From: JAYOEY01 sp038116945
Lineage (GTDB): Bacteria > Pseudomonadota > Alphaproteobacteria > MPNO01 > UBA2964
Reading direction: 5' to 3'
Assembly: GCA_038116945.1 (NCBI GenBank)
Contig: JAYOEY010000007.1
Location: forward strand, 99,408-163,407
Length of the DNA: 64,000 nt
Part shown: in pieces, positions 1-7,939 of the stretch
Position numbering within the stretch: position 1 is the first letter of the stretch
Layout of the letters: each line of letters opens with the position of its first letter
Translations under genes and position numbers: made by a program
The notes under the pieces: model-generated
Database searches by the model: none
What the model saw: the letters and a program-made list of their open reading frames with translations, nothing else
What the model was told of the DNA's origin: nothing

Positions 1-992
1 GGTCGGGTGTTGTCTTCGCCGCTGGTCTCGCAAGCGTCATTGCCGCTGCGTCGTCGGCCGCCGCAGCCGAGGCAAGGCTGACCGCCATCACCAGCCTGTA
101 GCCGACCAACCCGATAACGAAGAGCTTCGTTGCGAACTTCGTCAAGCCGCTGAACGAAAAGGCGAAGGGCGTGGTCGCCGTTCGCCTCGTCGGCGGGCCG
201 GAGGTCGTACGGCCCAATAACGGCGGTGAGGCGGTCGGCAAGGGGCAGTTCGATATCCTGCACGGCCCGACATCCTACTACATCGGCGCGTTTCCCGAAG
301 GGTACGCCATGCTGGCCTCCAATATTCCCGTCTCTGAACTGCACAGGAACGGCGGGTTTGCGATGCTCGACGGCCTCTACCAGAAAAAAATGAACACCAA
401 GCTGATCGCCTGGGGAGAAAGCGAAACCGGGTACAATACCTATCTGACGGTCGTGCCGAAGATGCGGGCGGATGGCGTTCCCGACCTGTCGGGGTTGAAG
501 ATGCGCGCCACCGGTACTTACAAACCGCTTTTCGAGGCGCTCGGCTCGGTAACGATCAACATGAAGGAAAGCGAGATCTACACCGGCCTTCAGCGCGGTC
601 TCGTTCAGGGGTTCGGCTGGCCCGAAACGGGCGTTCCCGCGCTCGGCCTTCACAAGCTGGTCAAGGTTCGCGTGACCCCGCCCTATTACCGGTCGAACAC
701 CGTCGTCACCATGAATTTGTGCAAGTGGAACTCCCTCACCCAGGCGCAGAAATCGGCGATCGAGAGCCTGTCGCGCGAATATGAAAGGACCGCGCTCGTC
801 TTTATGAAGAAGGAAGTCGAAGCGGACGACAGGACGATCCGACAGTCGGGCGTGAAAGACATCGCCCTTCAGGGGGCAGCGGCGCAAAAATATCTGTCGG
901 TCGCGTACGATGCAATCTGGGCGGAGTATCGCAAGCTCGCCAGGGACGGCGACATCGGCGCGCTCCGGGCCCACCTCTACCGGGCGGAATAG
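1..992 (+). pseudogene. TRAP transporter substrate-binding protein (DctP family), 5'-partial, interrupted by an in-frame TAG
   Basis: The reading frame is open from position 3 and begins inside an alanine-rich signal peptide, so the true start lies before the window. The frame reads EARLTAITSL, then TAG at 99-101, then PTNPITKSF and on to 992 with no further stop. The sequence on both sides aligns with the start of the mature protein in the two paralogues at 11319-12320 and 12436-13443, so the stop sits inside the gene and probably replaces a Gln (CAG) or Trp (TGG) codon. The rest is a typical DctP: GGPEV, a PTSYYIG segment and the GWPETG/YYRSNTVVTMN region that contacts the bound acid in this family. 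The only near restart is a GTG at 171, which would give 273 residues with no signal peptide, so export would be lost. The dctQ and dctM partners follow intact. A sequencing error or amber suppression cannot be excluded. Confidence 0.75.
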
Positions 993-1021
993 CGGGTCGG
1001 CACGTGTCACGGGCCGCAGCA

Positions 1022-1540
1022 ATGCTTGCCTCTTTCGACCGTGCGCTCTCGCGGGCATCGATGGCGCTGGCCTGGGTTGGCTGCGCCATCGTTGCCGCGC
1101 TTTTCGCGCTGATCGTTCTCGATGTCGGCCTGCGCAGCATCGGCGTCAAACCGTTCGCGTTTACGCTCGCGGTGGTCGAATACGGACTGCTTTACTTCGC
1201 GATGTGCGCTGCTCCTTATCTGGTGCGCGTACGCGGCCATGTGGTGATCGAGGCCGTCGTCGCGCAGCTGCCGCGTCCGGCGCAGCGTATCCTGGCGAAA
1301 CTCGTCTATCTGATCTGTTTTGCGCTCTGCATGCTCATGGCCTGGTATTCGGCCGGTCTGTTCGTAGAGGCGCTCGTGCGCGGGATCCTCGATGTGCGCG
1401 GCGTCAACCTGCCGTACTGGCTGCTCTACCTTCCGCTGCCGTTGGGATTTTTCCTCTCGGGGCTCGAATTCGTCCGCTATCTGGCGGGACTCGCCTCCTA
1501 CTACACATACGATCTCGGCGAAGTGAAAGACAACATGTAG
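1022..1540 (+). CDS. TRAP transporter small permease subunit (DctQ family)
   Basis: This is a 172-residue protein with four predicted membrane segments, the usual DctQ layout. Conserved family features are IVLDVGLR near residue 34, AVVEYGLLYFAM, VRGHVVIEAV and, near the C-terminus, LDVRGVNLPYW. I chose the ATG at 1022 because it makes the N-terminus collinear with the paralogue at 14768; a GTG at 1004 would add six residues. It lies 29 bases after the binding-protein stop and 19 bases before dctM, as expected for a dctPQM operon. DctQ holds the large permease in the inner membrane and helps dock the binding protein. The substrate is unknown. Confidence 0.88.
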   Translation: MLASFDRALSRASMALAWVGCAIVAALFALIVLDVGLRSIGVKPFAFTLAVVEYGLLYFAMCAAPYLVRVRGHVVIEAVVAQLPRPAQRILAKLVYLICFALCMLMAWYSAGLFVEALVRGILDVRGVNLPYWLLYLPLPLGFFLSGLEFVRYLAGLASYYTYDLGEVKDNM

Positions 1541-1559
1541 GCCGGGGAGAAAACCGACA

Positions 1560-2870
1560 ATGGAATGGTACGACGCCGGCGCGCTCCTGCTCGGCATGAT
1601 CATCGCAGGCATGGCGATCGGGTTGCCGGTGGCCTTCTCCTTCCTGCTGACGAACGTCATAGGCATCTTCGTTTTCTCCGGGGGCTGGTCGGTGATGTCG
1701 CGCATCGTCCAGGATTCCACCAATCTTCTGACGACCTTCACGCTGCTGCCCATTCCGATGTTCATTCTGATGGGCGCGCTGTTCTTTCAGACCGGTCTGG
1801 CGGGTCGCGTGTTCGATGCGCTGGACAAGCTGCTCGGTCGGCTGCCCGGCCGTCTCTGCTTCCTTACAGTTCTCGGCGGCTCTCTGTTTTCGACACTGAC
1901 CGGCTCATCGATGGCCAACACCGCGATGCTGGGGTCGCTGCTGGTTCCCGAGATGCAGCGGCGCGGCTATTCGAACCGGATGGCGATGGGGCCCATCCTC
2001 GGCACCGGCGGGCTGGCGATGATCATTCCGCCCTCGAACCTGGCGGTACTGCTGGCATCGGTGGCGAACATCGATGTCGGCCGGCTACTGGTCGCCGGAC
2101 TGATTCCCGGATTTCTTCTGGCCGGGCTGTACGCCGCGATGATCGGTTTTCAACTCTGGCGGAACCCGGAAAGCGCGCCCAGCTATGACGTGCCGAAATC
2201 GACGGTCGCGGAAAAGCTCCTCAGCGTCTGCGTCAATCTGCTGCCGATGGGCCTGATCGTGATGCTGGTTGTGGGATTCATCATCCTGGGCATCACAACC
2301 CCGTCAGAAGCCGCCTGCTTCGGCGTGCTCGGCGTACTTCTGCTGGCCGCGGCGTTCCGCTGTCTGACGTCGAAGGCGATCCGGGAAGCGCTGATGTCGA
2401 CCTTCAAGACTGCCGGGATGGTATTCATCATCCTGATGAACTCGACCGTGTTCAGCCAGCTTCTCGCGATGTCGGGGGCGAGCAGCGGGTTGATCTCCTG
2501 GGCCACGGGCTTTCAGGTATCGCCGCTGGTCATTCTCGTCGCCATGTTCGCCATTCTGATCGCTCTCGGTATGTTCATGGACCCGGTATCGATGATCCTG
2601 ATCACGGTGCCGATCTTCTTTCCTCTCAGCACGTCGATCGGGTTCGATCCCATCTGGTTCGCCGTGGTCGTTCTGATGTCGCTGGAAATGAGCCAGACAA
2701 CCCCGCCGTTCGGGCTTCTGCTCTACATCATGCTCGGCATGGTCAAGAAAACCACGTTGTTCGAGGTTGCCTCCGCGGCGGCGCCGTTCCTGCTATGCGA
2801 TCTGATACTCGTGGTGCTGCTGGTAGCCTTCCCGATGCTTGCCCTGTATCTGCCCGGCCTGATGACCTGA
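1560..2870 (+). CDS. TRAP transporter large permease subunit (DctM family)
   Basis: The 436-residue inner-membrane protein has the usual DctM length and about twelve hydrophobic segments. It shows the strongly conserved block with FSTLTGSSMANTAMLGSL, PEMQRRGY and GPILGTGGLAMIIPPS near residues 115-160, and a repeat-symmetrical second half with LGMFMDPVSMILITVP and TTPPFGLLLY. DctM is the sodium-coupled transport channel that accepts substrate from the periplasmic binding protein. About 70 percent of this sequence by eye matches the second DctM at 15283, so the two systems are recent paralogues. Because the binding-protein gene of this operon is interrupted, the permease may be idle or may use one of the intact binding proteins at 11319-13443. 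Confidence 0.92.
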   Translation: MEWYDAGALLLGMIIAGMAIGLPVAFSFLLTNVIGIFVFSGGWSVMSRIVQDSTNLLTTFTLLPIPMFILMGALFFQTGLAGRVFDALDKLLGRLPGRLCFLTVLGGSLFSTLTGSSMANTAMLGSLLVPEMQRRGYSNRMAMGPILGTGGLAMIIPPSNLAVLLASVANIDVGRLLVAGLIPGFLLAGLYAAMIGFQLWRNPESAPSYDVPKSTVAEKLLSVCVNLLPMGLIVMLVVGFIILGITTPSEAACFGVLGVLLLAAAFRCLTSKAIREALMSTFKTAGMVFIILMNSTVFSQLLAMSGASSGLISWATGFQVSPLVILVAMFAILIALGMFMDPVSMILITVPIFFPLSTSIGFDPIWFAVVVLMSLEMSQTTPPFGLLLYIMLGMVKKTTLFEVASAAAPFLLCDLILVVLLVAFPMLALYLPGLMT

Positions 2871-2956
2871 GAGACATCGTGCCGCGTTGTGCGGCCGGGC
2901 GGTTTTGCCGATAATCGCCGCGACCGCGATCAAACGCAGAACCGAGGGATGATTCA

Positions 2957-3754
2957 GTGACGATCGAGCTTTACCACAACGGCATGTCCACCTGTTCTCA
3001 GAAGGTGCGGATCACGCTGGCGGAAAAGGGACAGGATTTCGTTTCGCACCATTTCAACCTGCGGGCCGGCGATCAGCACAGGCCCGAATACATCGCGATC
3101 AATCCCAACGGCGTGGTGCCGACCATCATCCATGACGGCAGGATCGTCTACGAATCCGCCGTGGTCGACGAATATCTCGACGACATCTTTCCCGACCCGC
3201 CGCTCAAGCCCGCCGACCCTTACGGACGCGCGAAAATGCGGCTCTGGGTCAAGCAGCTCGACGAGGGGCTGCATGCGGCCTCGGCGACGATCAGCGCCTG
3301 CATCGCCTTCCGCTACCAGTTCATGGAAGGCAAGACCGACGAGGAGCTGAAGAAGACGCTCGACGGCTATGTCGATCCGGTCAAGCGCGAACGCATGACC
3401 GAAAACGTTCTGGAAGGTGTCGAGTCCCGCTTCTTCAGACCGGCGATCCGGCGGGCGGTAAAAATGCTGGACGACATGCAGGCGTCGCTCTCGGAGACGA
3501 GCTGGATGGCGGGCGATAGCTACTCGCTGGCCGATATCGCGTTCGCGCCTTACGTCACGCGCGTCGCGCACCTGCAGCAGACCTGGCTGTTCGACCAGCG
3601 CCCGCGCGTTGCCGACTGGCTGGAGCGGACGCGCGAGCGGGCGTCCTACCAGAAAGGCATGGTCGAGTGGTTCAACCCGGATTTTCTGTCGCTGATGGAA
3701 GAGAAGGGCGGCGAAAACGTCGATGGCGTGAAGGCTGTACTCGCCGCGGGCTGA
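2957..3754 (+). CDS. Glutathione S-transferase family protein, LigE/LigF-like layout (copy 1)
   Basis: The protein has 265 residues. An N-terminal thioredoxin-fold domain (about 1-80) carries Ser11-Thr12-Cys13-Ser14 at the glutathione site, the cis-proline motif VVPT and the gamma-glutamyl-binding YES before EYLDD. The C-terminal all-helical domain (about 95-245) holds a charged insertion (EELKKTLDGYVDPVKRERM) before the WMAGDSYSLADI capping motif. The length and insertion resemble bacterial beta-etherase-type GSTs (LigF group), but substrate specificity cannot be deduced. The ATG/GTG choice is GTG at 2957, giving MTIELYHNG, collinear with the other copies. It is separated by only 4 bases from the second copy, so they are a tandem duplication and probably co-transcribed. 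Confidence 0.85.
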   Translation: MTIELYHNGMSTCSQKVRITLAEKGQDFVSHHFNLRAGDQHRPEYIAINPNGVVPTIIHDGRIVYESAVVDEYLDDIFPDPPLKPADPYGRAKMRLWVKQLDEGLHAASATISACIAFRYQFMEGKTDEELKKTLDGYVDPVKRERMTENVLEGVESRFFRPAIRRAVKMLDDMQASLSETSWMAGDSYSLADIAFAPYVTRVAHLQQTWLFDQRPRVADWLERTRERASYQKGMVEWFNPDFLSLMEEKGGENVDGVKAVLAAG

Positions 3755-3758
3755 ACCG

Positions 3759-4550
3759 ATGCTGGCGCTCTATCACAACGACATGTCGACCTGCGCCCAG
3801 AAGGTGCGGCTGACGCTTGCCGAGAAGGGGCTCGACTGGGAAGGCATTCATTTCAACCTGCGCGAAGGCCCGCAGCACCGGCCGGATTATCTCAAACTCA
3901 ACCCCGCAGGGGTGGTACCGACGCTGATCGACGACGGCAGAGTGGTGATCGAATCCACGGTCATCATGGAATATCTCGACGACCGGTTTCCCGATCCGCC
4001 GCTACGCCCCGCCGATCCGTACGGCAAGACGCGGATGCGGCTCTGGATGAAGCAGCTCGACGAAGGTCTGCACGCGATGACCGGCGTGCTGTCGTCGTCC
4101 ATCGCGTTCCGTTACCAGCATTTCGCCATCAAGACCGAGGAAGAGATCCGACGGACGATCGAGAACATCCCCGATCCGGGCAAGCGCGAGCGACAGCGCG
4201 AAAACATCCTGAAGGGGCTCGACTCGAAGTTCCTGCCGGGCGCCGTCAGGCGGTTCGACAGGCTGATCGGCGATATCGACGCCGCGCTGCAGGAGGCCGA
4301 CTGGCTGGCGGGCGACGGGTTTTCCCTCGCCGATATCGCCTATACGCCTTACATGGTGCGGCTCACCCATCTGCAGATGACATGGCTGTGGGACAGCCGT
4401 CCGCGCGTGCCGGCATGGTTTGAGCGCATCCAGATGCGGCCGAGCTTCCAGACCGGCATCGGCGACTGGCTGAACGAAAAATATTTGCCGCTGATGGCGG
4501 AAAAGGGCGCGGAGGCAGCCGACCGCCTCAAGACGATGGCGGCGGGCTAG
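3759..4550 (+). CDS. Glutathione S-transferase family protein, LigE/LigF-like layout (copy 2)
   Basis: The 263-residue protein is closely related to its upstream neighbour along its whole length. It has the N-terminal MLALYHNDMSTCAQKVR segment with Ser10 and Cys12, the VVPT cis-proline loop, IESTVIMEYLDD for the glutathione gamma-glutamyl group, and the C-terminal DWLAGDGFSLADIAYTPY motif. Ser13/14 of the other copies is Ala here, which may alter how the thiol is activated. The same helical insertion follows EEIRRTIENI. The tandem arrangement suggests divergence of substrate range after duplication. It converges on the MetE-like gene, with 46 bases between stops. Confidence 0.85.
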   Translation: MLALYHNDMSTCAQKVRLTLAEKGLDWEGIHFNLREGPQHRPDYLKLNPAGVVPTLIDDGRVVIESTVIMEYLDDRFPDPPLRPADPYGKTRMRLWMKQLDEGLHAMTGVLSSSIAFRYQHFAIKTEEEIRRTIENIPDPGKRERQRENILKGLDSKFLPGAVRRFDRLIGDIDAALQEADWLAGDGFSLADIAYTPYMVRLTHLQMTWLWDSRPRVPAWFERIQMRPSFQTGIGDWLNEKYLPLMAEKGAEAADRLKTMAAG

Positions 4551-4596
4551 CGCAGAAACCGCCCCCGGCGGTCGTTCCAGAGCCGCTTGTCGGGCC

Positions 4597-5727
4597 TTAC
4601 GCCCGAGAGGGCAGGACGCCGCCCCACACATCCGTCGCAATCTCGACCACGAGACCCAGCTTGGCGATTTCGTCATCGACCGTGACCGGGTTGCCCTTGT
4701 CGCGGCTGGCAAAGCCGCATTGCGGGCTGAGGCAGAGGCGATCCAGCGAAACGAAGGCGGCGGCTTCGTCGATGCGACGCTTCAGGCCGTCCTTATCCTC
4801 CATCTCGCCGGTCTTGGTGCTGACGAGGCCGAGCACCACGACTTTGCCGTCCGGCACATGGCGCAGCGGACCGAAATCGCCGGCGCGCGGGCTGTCGTAT
4901 TCCATGAAGAGCGCGTCCGCTTCGAGCCCGCCGAACACGATTTCGGATACCGGATCGTAGCCGCCCTCGGCGACCCAGCGGCCCATCGAATTGCCGCGAC
5001 AGAAATGCACGGCGACGGTCATGTCGTCGGGCCGGCCGGCGATGATGCGGTTGATCATCTTCACGTAAAGCCGCGACAGCCGGTCGGGATCGTCGCCCCG
5101 CGAGCGAACCACGCCGCGGATGCGCTCGTCGCACAGATAGGCCTGGATAACCTCGTCGAACTGCACGTAGCGCGCACCCAGCGCGGCCAGCGCCCCGAGC
5201 TCCTCCCGATAGATGCGGACCAGATCCTCGATATACTCGTCCGGGTCGGGATAGGCCGCCTTGTCCGGAGCGCGGTAGAAACAGTGATAGGACGGCGCCG
5301 GCAGGCAGACTTTCGGGGTGCGCGTCGTACGGTCCTTGAGAAAGGCGAACTCGTTGGTGGCGATGCCCCGGTTGCGCTGCAGCTTTGCCACGGCGACCGG
5401 TGCGTCGCCGAGAGGGTGCGAATGCCCGTCCTCGTCCCGGGCGGCCCAGACCGGATCCTGCGGTACTGTCCTGAACCCGTCGATCTGCGACACCACGGGG
5501 GATCGGAACGAACCGCGCCGGAATTCGCCGTCGGTGATCGACTGCAGCCCGGCCCTTTCCTGCAACGCGATGGCGTCCGGGATGTGACGGTCCTCCAGCG
5601 CCTTCAGCGCGTCTTCGGTGGGCGCTTCCGCGCCCTCGGCGTAACGCGCGGCGAGCAGTTCCGCCGGACGCAGCAGGCTTCCGACATGGTCCGCGCGGAA
5701 CGGCGGTTTCGTATGGGTTTCGGGCAT
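4597..5727 (-). CDS. MetE-like (cobalamin-independent methionine synthase C-terminal family) zinc methyltransferase
   Basis: At 376 residues this is the size of the single-barrel MetE-like proteins (YxjG/YxjH type), about half of full MetE. The hallmark pieces are present: HVGSLLRP at residues 14-21, SITDGEFRRGSF near 63-74, a VQFDE strand, HFCRGN that supplies His and Cys zinc ligands, a MEYDSPRAGDFGPL strand with the Glu ligand, and SPQCGF with the last Cys ligand. The family transfers groups to thiols; members include methionine synthases and epoxyalkane:coenzyme M transferase. It lies among three glutathione transferases and is divergent from the third, which suggests work on thiols or thioethers rather than bulk methionine synthesis, but that is inference. 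Confidence 0.8.
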   Translation of the reverse strand: MPETHTKPPFRADHVGSLLRPAELLAARYAEGAEAPTEDALKALEDRHIPDAIALQERAGLQSITDGEFRRGSFRSPVVSQIDGFRTVPQDPVWAARDEDGHSHPLGDAPVAVAKLQRNRGIATNEFAFLKDRTTRTPKVCLPAPSYHCFYRAPDKAAYPDPDEYIEDLVRIYREELGALAALGARYVQFDEVIQAYLCDERIRGVVRSRGDDPDRLSRLYVKMINRIIAGRPDDMTVAVHFCRGNSMGRWVAEGGYDPVSEIVFGGLEADALFMEYDSPRAGDFGPLRHVPDGKVVVLGLVSTKTGEMEDKDGLKRRIDEAAAFVSLDRLCLSPQCGFASRDKGNPVTVDDEIAKLGLVVEIATDVWGGVLPSRA

Positions 5728-5813
5728 GAAAATTCTCCGGGGTGGGCGGCGCGTTCAGTCTAGGCGATACTGAGGGTCCGATACAAAGCGGTTCACCAAA
5801 AGGAATTTCCGCC

Positions 5814-6581
5814 ATGCTGACGCTCTATCACGGGCTCGCCTCCACCTGTTCCAAGAAGGTGCGGATGTGTCTCGCCGAAAAGGGGCTGGAGTGGGAAAGC
5901 CGCCTGCTGAATCTGCAGAAATTCGAGCAGCACGACCCCGATTACCTGAAACTCAACCCGAAAGGCGTCGTGCCGACCCTGGTGCACGATGGCGAGCCGA
6001 TCTGCGAATCCACCTTCATCATCGACTATCTGGAAGAGAAATTCCCGCAACCGTCGCTTACCCCCGCTGACGCGGTCGGCAAGGCGCGGATGAAGGAATG
6101 GGAAAAATGGTCGGACGATGTCGGTTATGCCGCGGTTTACGTGCCAACCTGGGACAAGCTGAGCCGGCCGGTTGCGGAAAAACTGTCGGACGACGAACTT
6201 GAAGCCGTTCTGGGCCGCGTGCCGACCGAGGAACGGCGGTCGCGCTGGCAACAGGTGGCGCGCGGCGGTTTCACCGACGAAGAGCTCGAAGGCGCCTATG
6301 ACAGGATGCGCCAGACCTTCGAGCGGATGGAAGACGCGCTGGGGCAGGGGGCGTATCTCGCCGGCGACGTCTTCTCGCTGGCCGATATCGCCATGGTGCC
6401 TTTCGTCGAACGGATGACCGACCTTCGGCCCGATATCGCGAATGCGCATCCCCGCGTGGCGGACTGGATCGCGCGGCTGGCGCTGCGGCCGAGCTGGAAG
6501 GATACGTTTTTCTTCGGCGGGATGGATGCGCGCACCGGCGCCGTGGCGAAAGCGGTCGCGGAACTGGCGGCGCGTCTATGA
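5814..6581 (+). CDS. Glutathione S-transferase family protein, LigF-like (copy 3)
   Basis: I start this 255-residue protein at the ATG at 5814, which follows an AAAAGGAA ribosome-binding site and gives the MLTLYHGLASTCSKKVR N-terminus shared with the other two copies. An upstream in-frame start at 5742 has no such site. Thioredoxin-fold motifs are VVPTLVHDGEPICES and IIDYLEEKFPQP. The C-terminal domain includes KLSDDELEAVLGRVPTEERR and FTDEELEGAYDRMRQTFERMEDAL, strongly reminiscent of LigF-type beta-etherases and their relatives, followed by AYLAGDVFSLADIAMVPF. It is more divergent from copies 1 and 2 than they are from each other. It is divergently arranged with the MetE-like gene and may share regulatory DNA with it. 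Confidence 0.85.
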   Translation: MLTLYHGLASTCSKKVRMCLAEKGLEWESRLLNLQKFEQHDPDYLKLNPKGVVPTLVHDGEPICESTFIIDYLEEKFPQPSLTPADAVGKARMKEWEKWSDDVGYAAVYVPTWDKLSRPVAEKLSDDELEAVLGRVPTEERRSRWQQVARGGFTDEELEGAYDRMRQTFERMEDALGQGAYLAGDVFSLADIAMVPFVERMTDLRPDIANAHPRVADWIARLALRPSWKDTFFFGGMDARTGAVAKAVAELAARL

Positions 6582-6600
6582 CCGTAGAAAATTGAGAGGA

Positions 6601-6629
6601 TTGGCCGTCAAAGGCTCTTACGATACTAT
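6601..6629 (+). promoter_or_regulatory. Candidate sigma-70 promoter for the liv-type operon
   Basis: TTGGCC at 6601-6606 and TACTAT at 6624-6629 are separated by exactly 17 bases and lie 35 bases ahead of the livK-like ATG. Each box matches four of six consensus positions. It is a match by eye only; it could be chance in a GC-rich genome. Confidence 0.35.
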
Positions 6630-6663
6630 CCGCGCAAGTGTCTGCATCAGGGAGAACGCGACA

Positions 6664-7863
6664 ATGAAGAAAACATTTCTTTTCACGATTTCGGCCCTCG
6701 CGATGGCGATGGCAGCGCCCCAGGCAATGGCGGCGAAGGCAAGCAAGGTCAAGATCGGCTTCGTGACGACGCTTTCCGGCGGCGCCGGCGTGATCGGCAA
6801 GGACATGCGCCAGTCCGTGGAAATCGCGCTCGACCATCTCGGCGGCAAAATGGCCGGCATTCCGGTCGAAGTGCTGTTCGAGGACGATCAGGTCAAACCG
6901 GAAGTCGGCAAGCAGAAAACAGAGAAGCTGCTGAGCAAGGACAAGGTCGACTTCATGTCGGGCTTCATCTGGTCGCATGTCGCGCTGGCGTCCCGCAACT
7001 CGATCGTCAAATCCGGCAAGATCTGGGTAATTTCTAATGCCGGTACGTCAAAGATCGCGGGCAGCCTGTGCCACCAGAACATTTTCTCGACATCCTGGCA
7101 GAACGACCAGGTTCCGATGGCGATGGGCGAGGTGCTCAACAAGCGCGGCGTGAAGAGCCTTTACGTTGTCGCGCCGAACTATGCGGCGGGCCGTGACATG
7201 GTCGCGGGCGTGGAGCGGACCTTCAAGGGCAAGATTCTCGGCAAGGATCTTACCAAGTGGCCGACACAGCTCGATTTCTCGGCGGAGCTCGCCAAGGCTC
7301 GTTCCGCCAGCCCGGACGGGGTGTTCATTTTCTATCCGGGCCGCGCGACCAACGCCTTCATGCGCCAGTATGCGCAGGCCGGGATGACCAAGACGCCGCT
7401 CTACAGCGTGTTCTCGGTCGATTCGCTGAGCCTGCCGAAGCTGCAGAGCGCCAAGCTGCAGAACGTGCTCGGAACATACTCGACGCAGTTCTGGTCTCCC
7501 GACCTCGATACGCCGGTCAACAAGAAGTTCGTGGCGGACTATCGCAAGAAGTTCGGTTCCTACCCGTCTCATTACGGCGCGCAGAGCTACGACTCGATCA
7601 TGCTGATCAACAGCGCGGTCGCCGCGGCCGGCGGCGACCTCAAGAAGGTCAAGGCCATGCGGGCGAAGATGCGTCAGGCGGATTTCCCGTCGGTGCGCGG
7701 CAAGTTCACTTATGGCAACAACCATTTCCCGATCCAGGATTTCTACCTGCGTCAGGTGGTGGCCGATGCCAGCGGAAACTGGACGACCAAGATCGTGCAG
7801 AAAGTCTACGAGAACCATCAGGACGTCTATCACGGCAAGTGCAAGATGAAGAAAACCTGGTGA
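6664..7863 (+). CDS. Branched-chain amino acid-type ABC transporter substrate-binding protein
   Basis: The ATG at 6664 follows AGGGAG and opens a classical signal peptide (MKKTFLFTISALAMAMAAPQ, cleavage expected after AMA near residue 23). The 399-residue product has the Peripla_BP_6 fold: KVKIGFVTTLSGGAGVIGKDM, EVLFEDDQVKPEVGKQ, a VDFMSGFIWSHVA loop, and FSAELAKARSASPDGVFIFYPG. Such proteins of liv-type systems bind amino acids, amides, or aromatic and short organic acids, and this branch resembles those near aromatic-degradation genes more than true LivK. It heads an operon with livH, livM, livG and livF-like genes. A strong hairpin separates it from livH, which fits the usual higher expression of binding proteins. 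Confidence 0.88.
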   Translation: MKKTFLFTISALAMAMAAPQAMAAKASKVKIGFVTTLSGGAGVIGKDMRQSVEIALDHLGGKMAGIPVEVLFEDDQVKPEVGKQKTEKLLSKDKVDFMSGFIWSHVALASRNSIVKSGKIWVISNAGTSKIAGSLCHQNIFSTSWQNDQVPMAMGEVLNKRGVKSLYVVAPNYAAGRDMVAGVERTFKGKILGKDLTKWPTQLDFSAELAKARSASPDGVFIFYPGRATNAFMRQYAQAGMTKTPLYSVFSVDSLSLPKLQSAKLQNVLGTYSTQFWSPDLDTPVNKKFVADYRKKFGSYPSHYGAQSYDSIMLINSAVAAAGGDLKKVKAMRAKMRQADFPSVRGKFTYGNNHFPIQDFYLRQVVADASGNWTTKIVQKVYENHQDVYHGKCKMKKTW

Positions 7864-7880
7864 TCTGAACGGCGTTTGAC

Positions 7881-7912
7881 GGAACGGGGGCGCCGGTCGC
7901 GCCCCCGTTTCC
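7881..7912 (+). promoter_or_regulatory. GC-rich hairpin between the binding-protein and permease genes
   Basis: GGAACGGGGGCGC (7881-7893) can pair with GCGCCCCCGTTTCC (7899-7912), with one bulged base and a five-base loop. There is no T-run after it, so it is more likely an mRNA-stabilising or attenuating element that keeps the binding protein abundant than a full terminator. Confidence 0.5.
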
Positions 7913-7939
7913 GTATTCGGGTCCGGGTTCCTCTCCTCC

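Noticed and set aside
99..101. Pyrrolysine or other recoding of the TAG codon in dctP
   Set aside because: No pyrrolysine genes are visible and TRAP binding proteins are not known to contain it; a nonsense mutation is simpler.
2881..2910. GCCGC/GCGGC repeat after the first dctM
   Set aside because: Only five base pairs and followed by only four T residues after an interruption; too weak to call a terminator.
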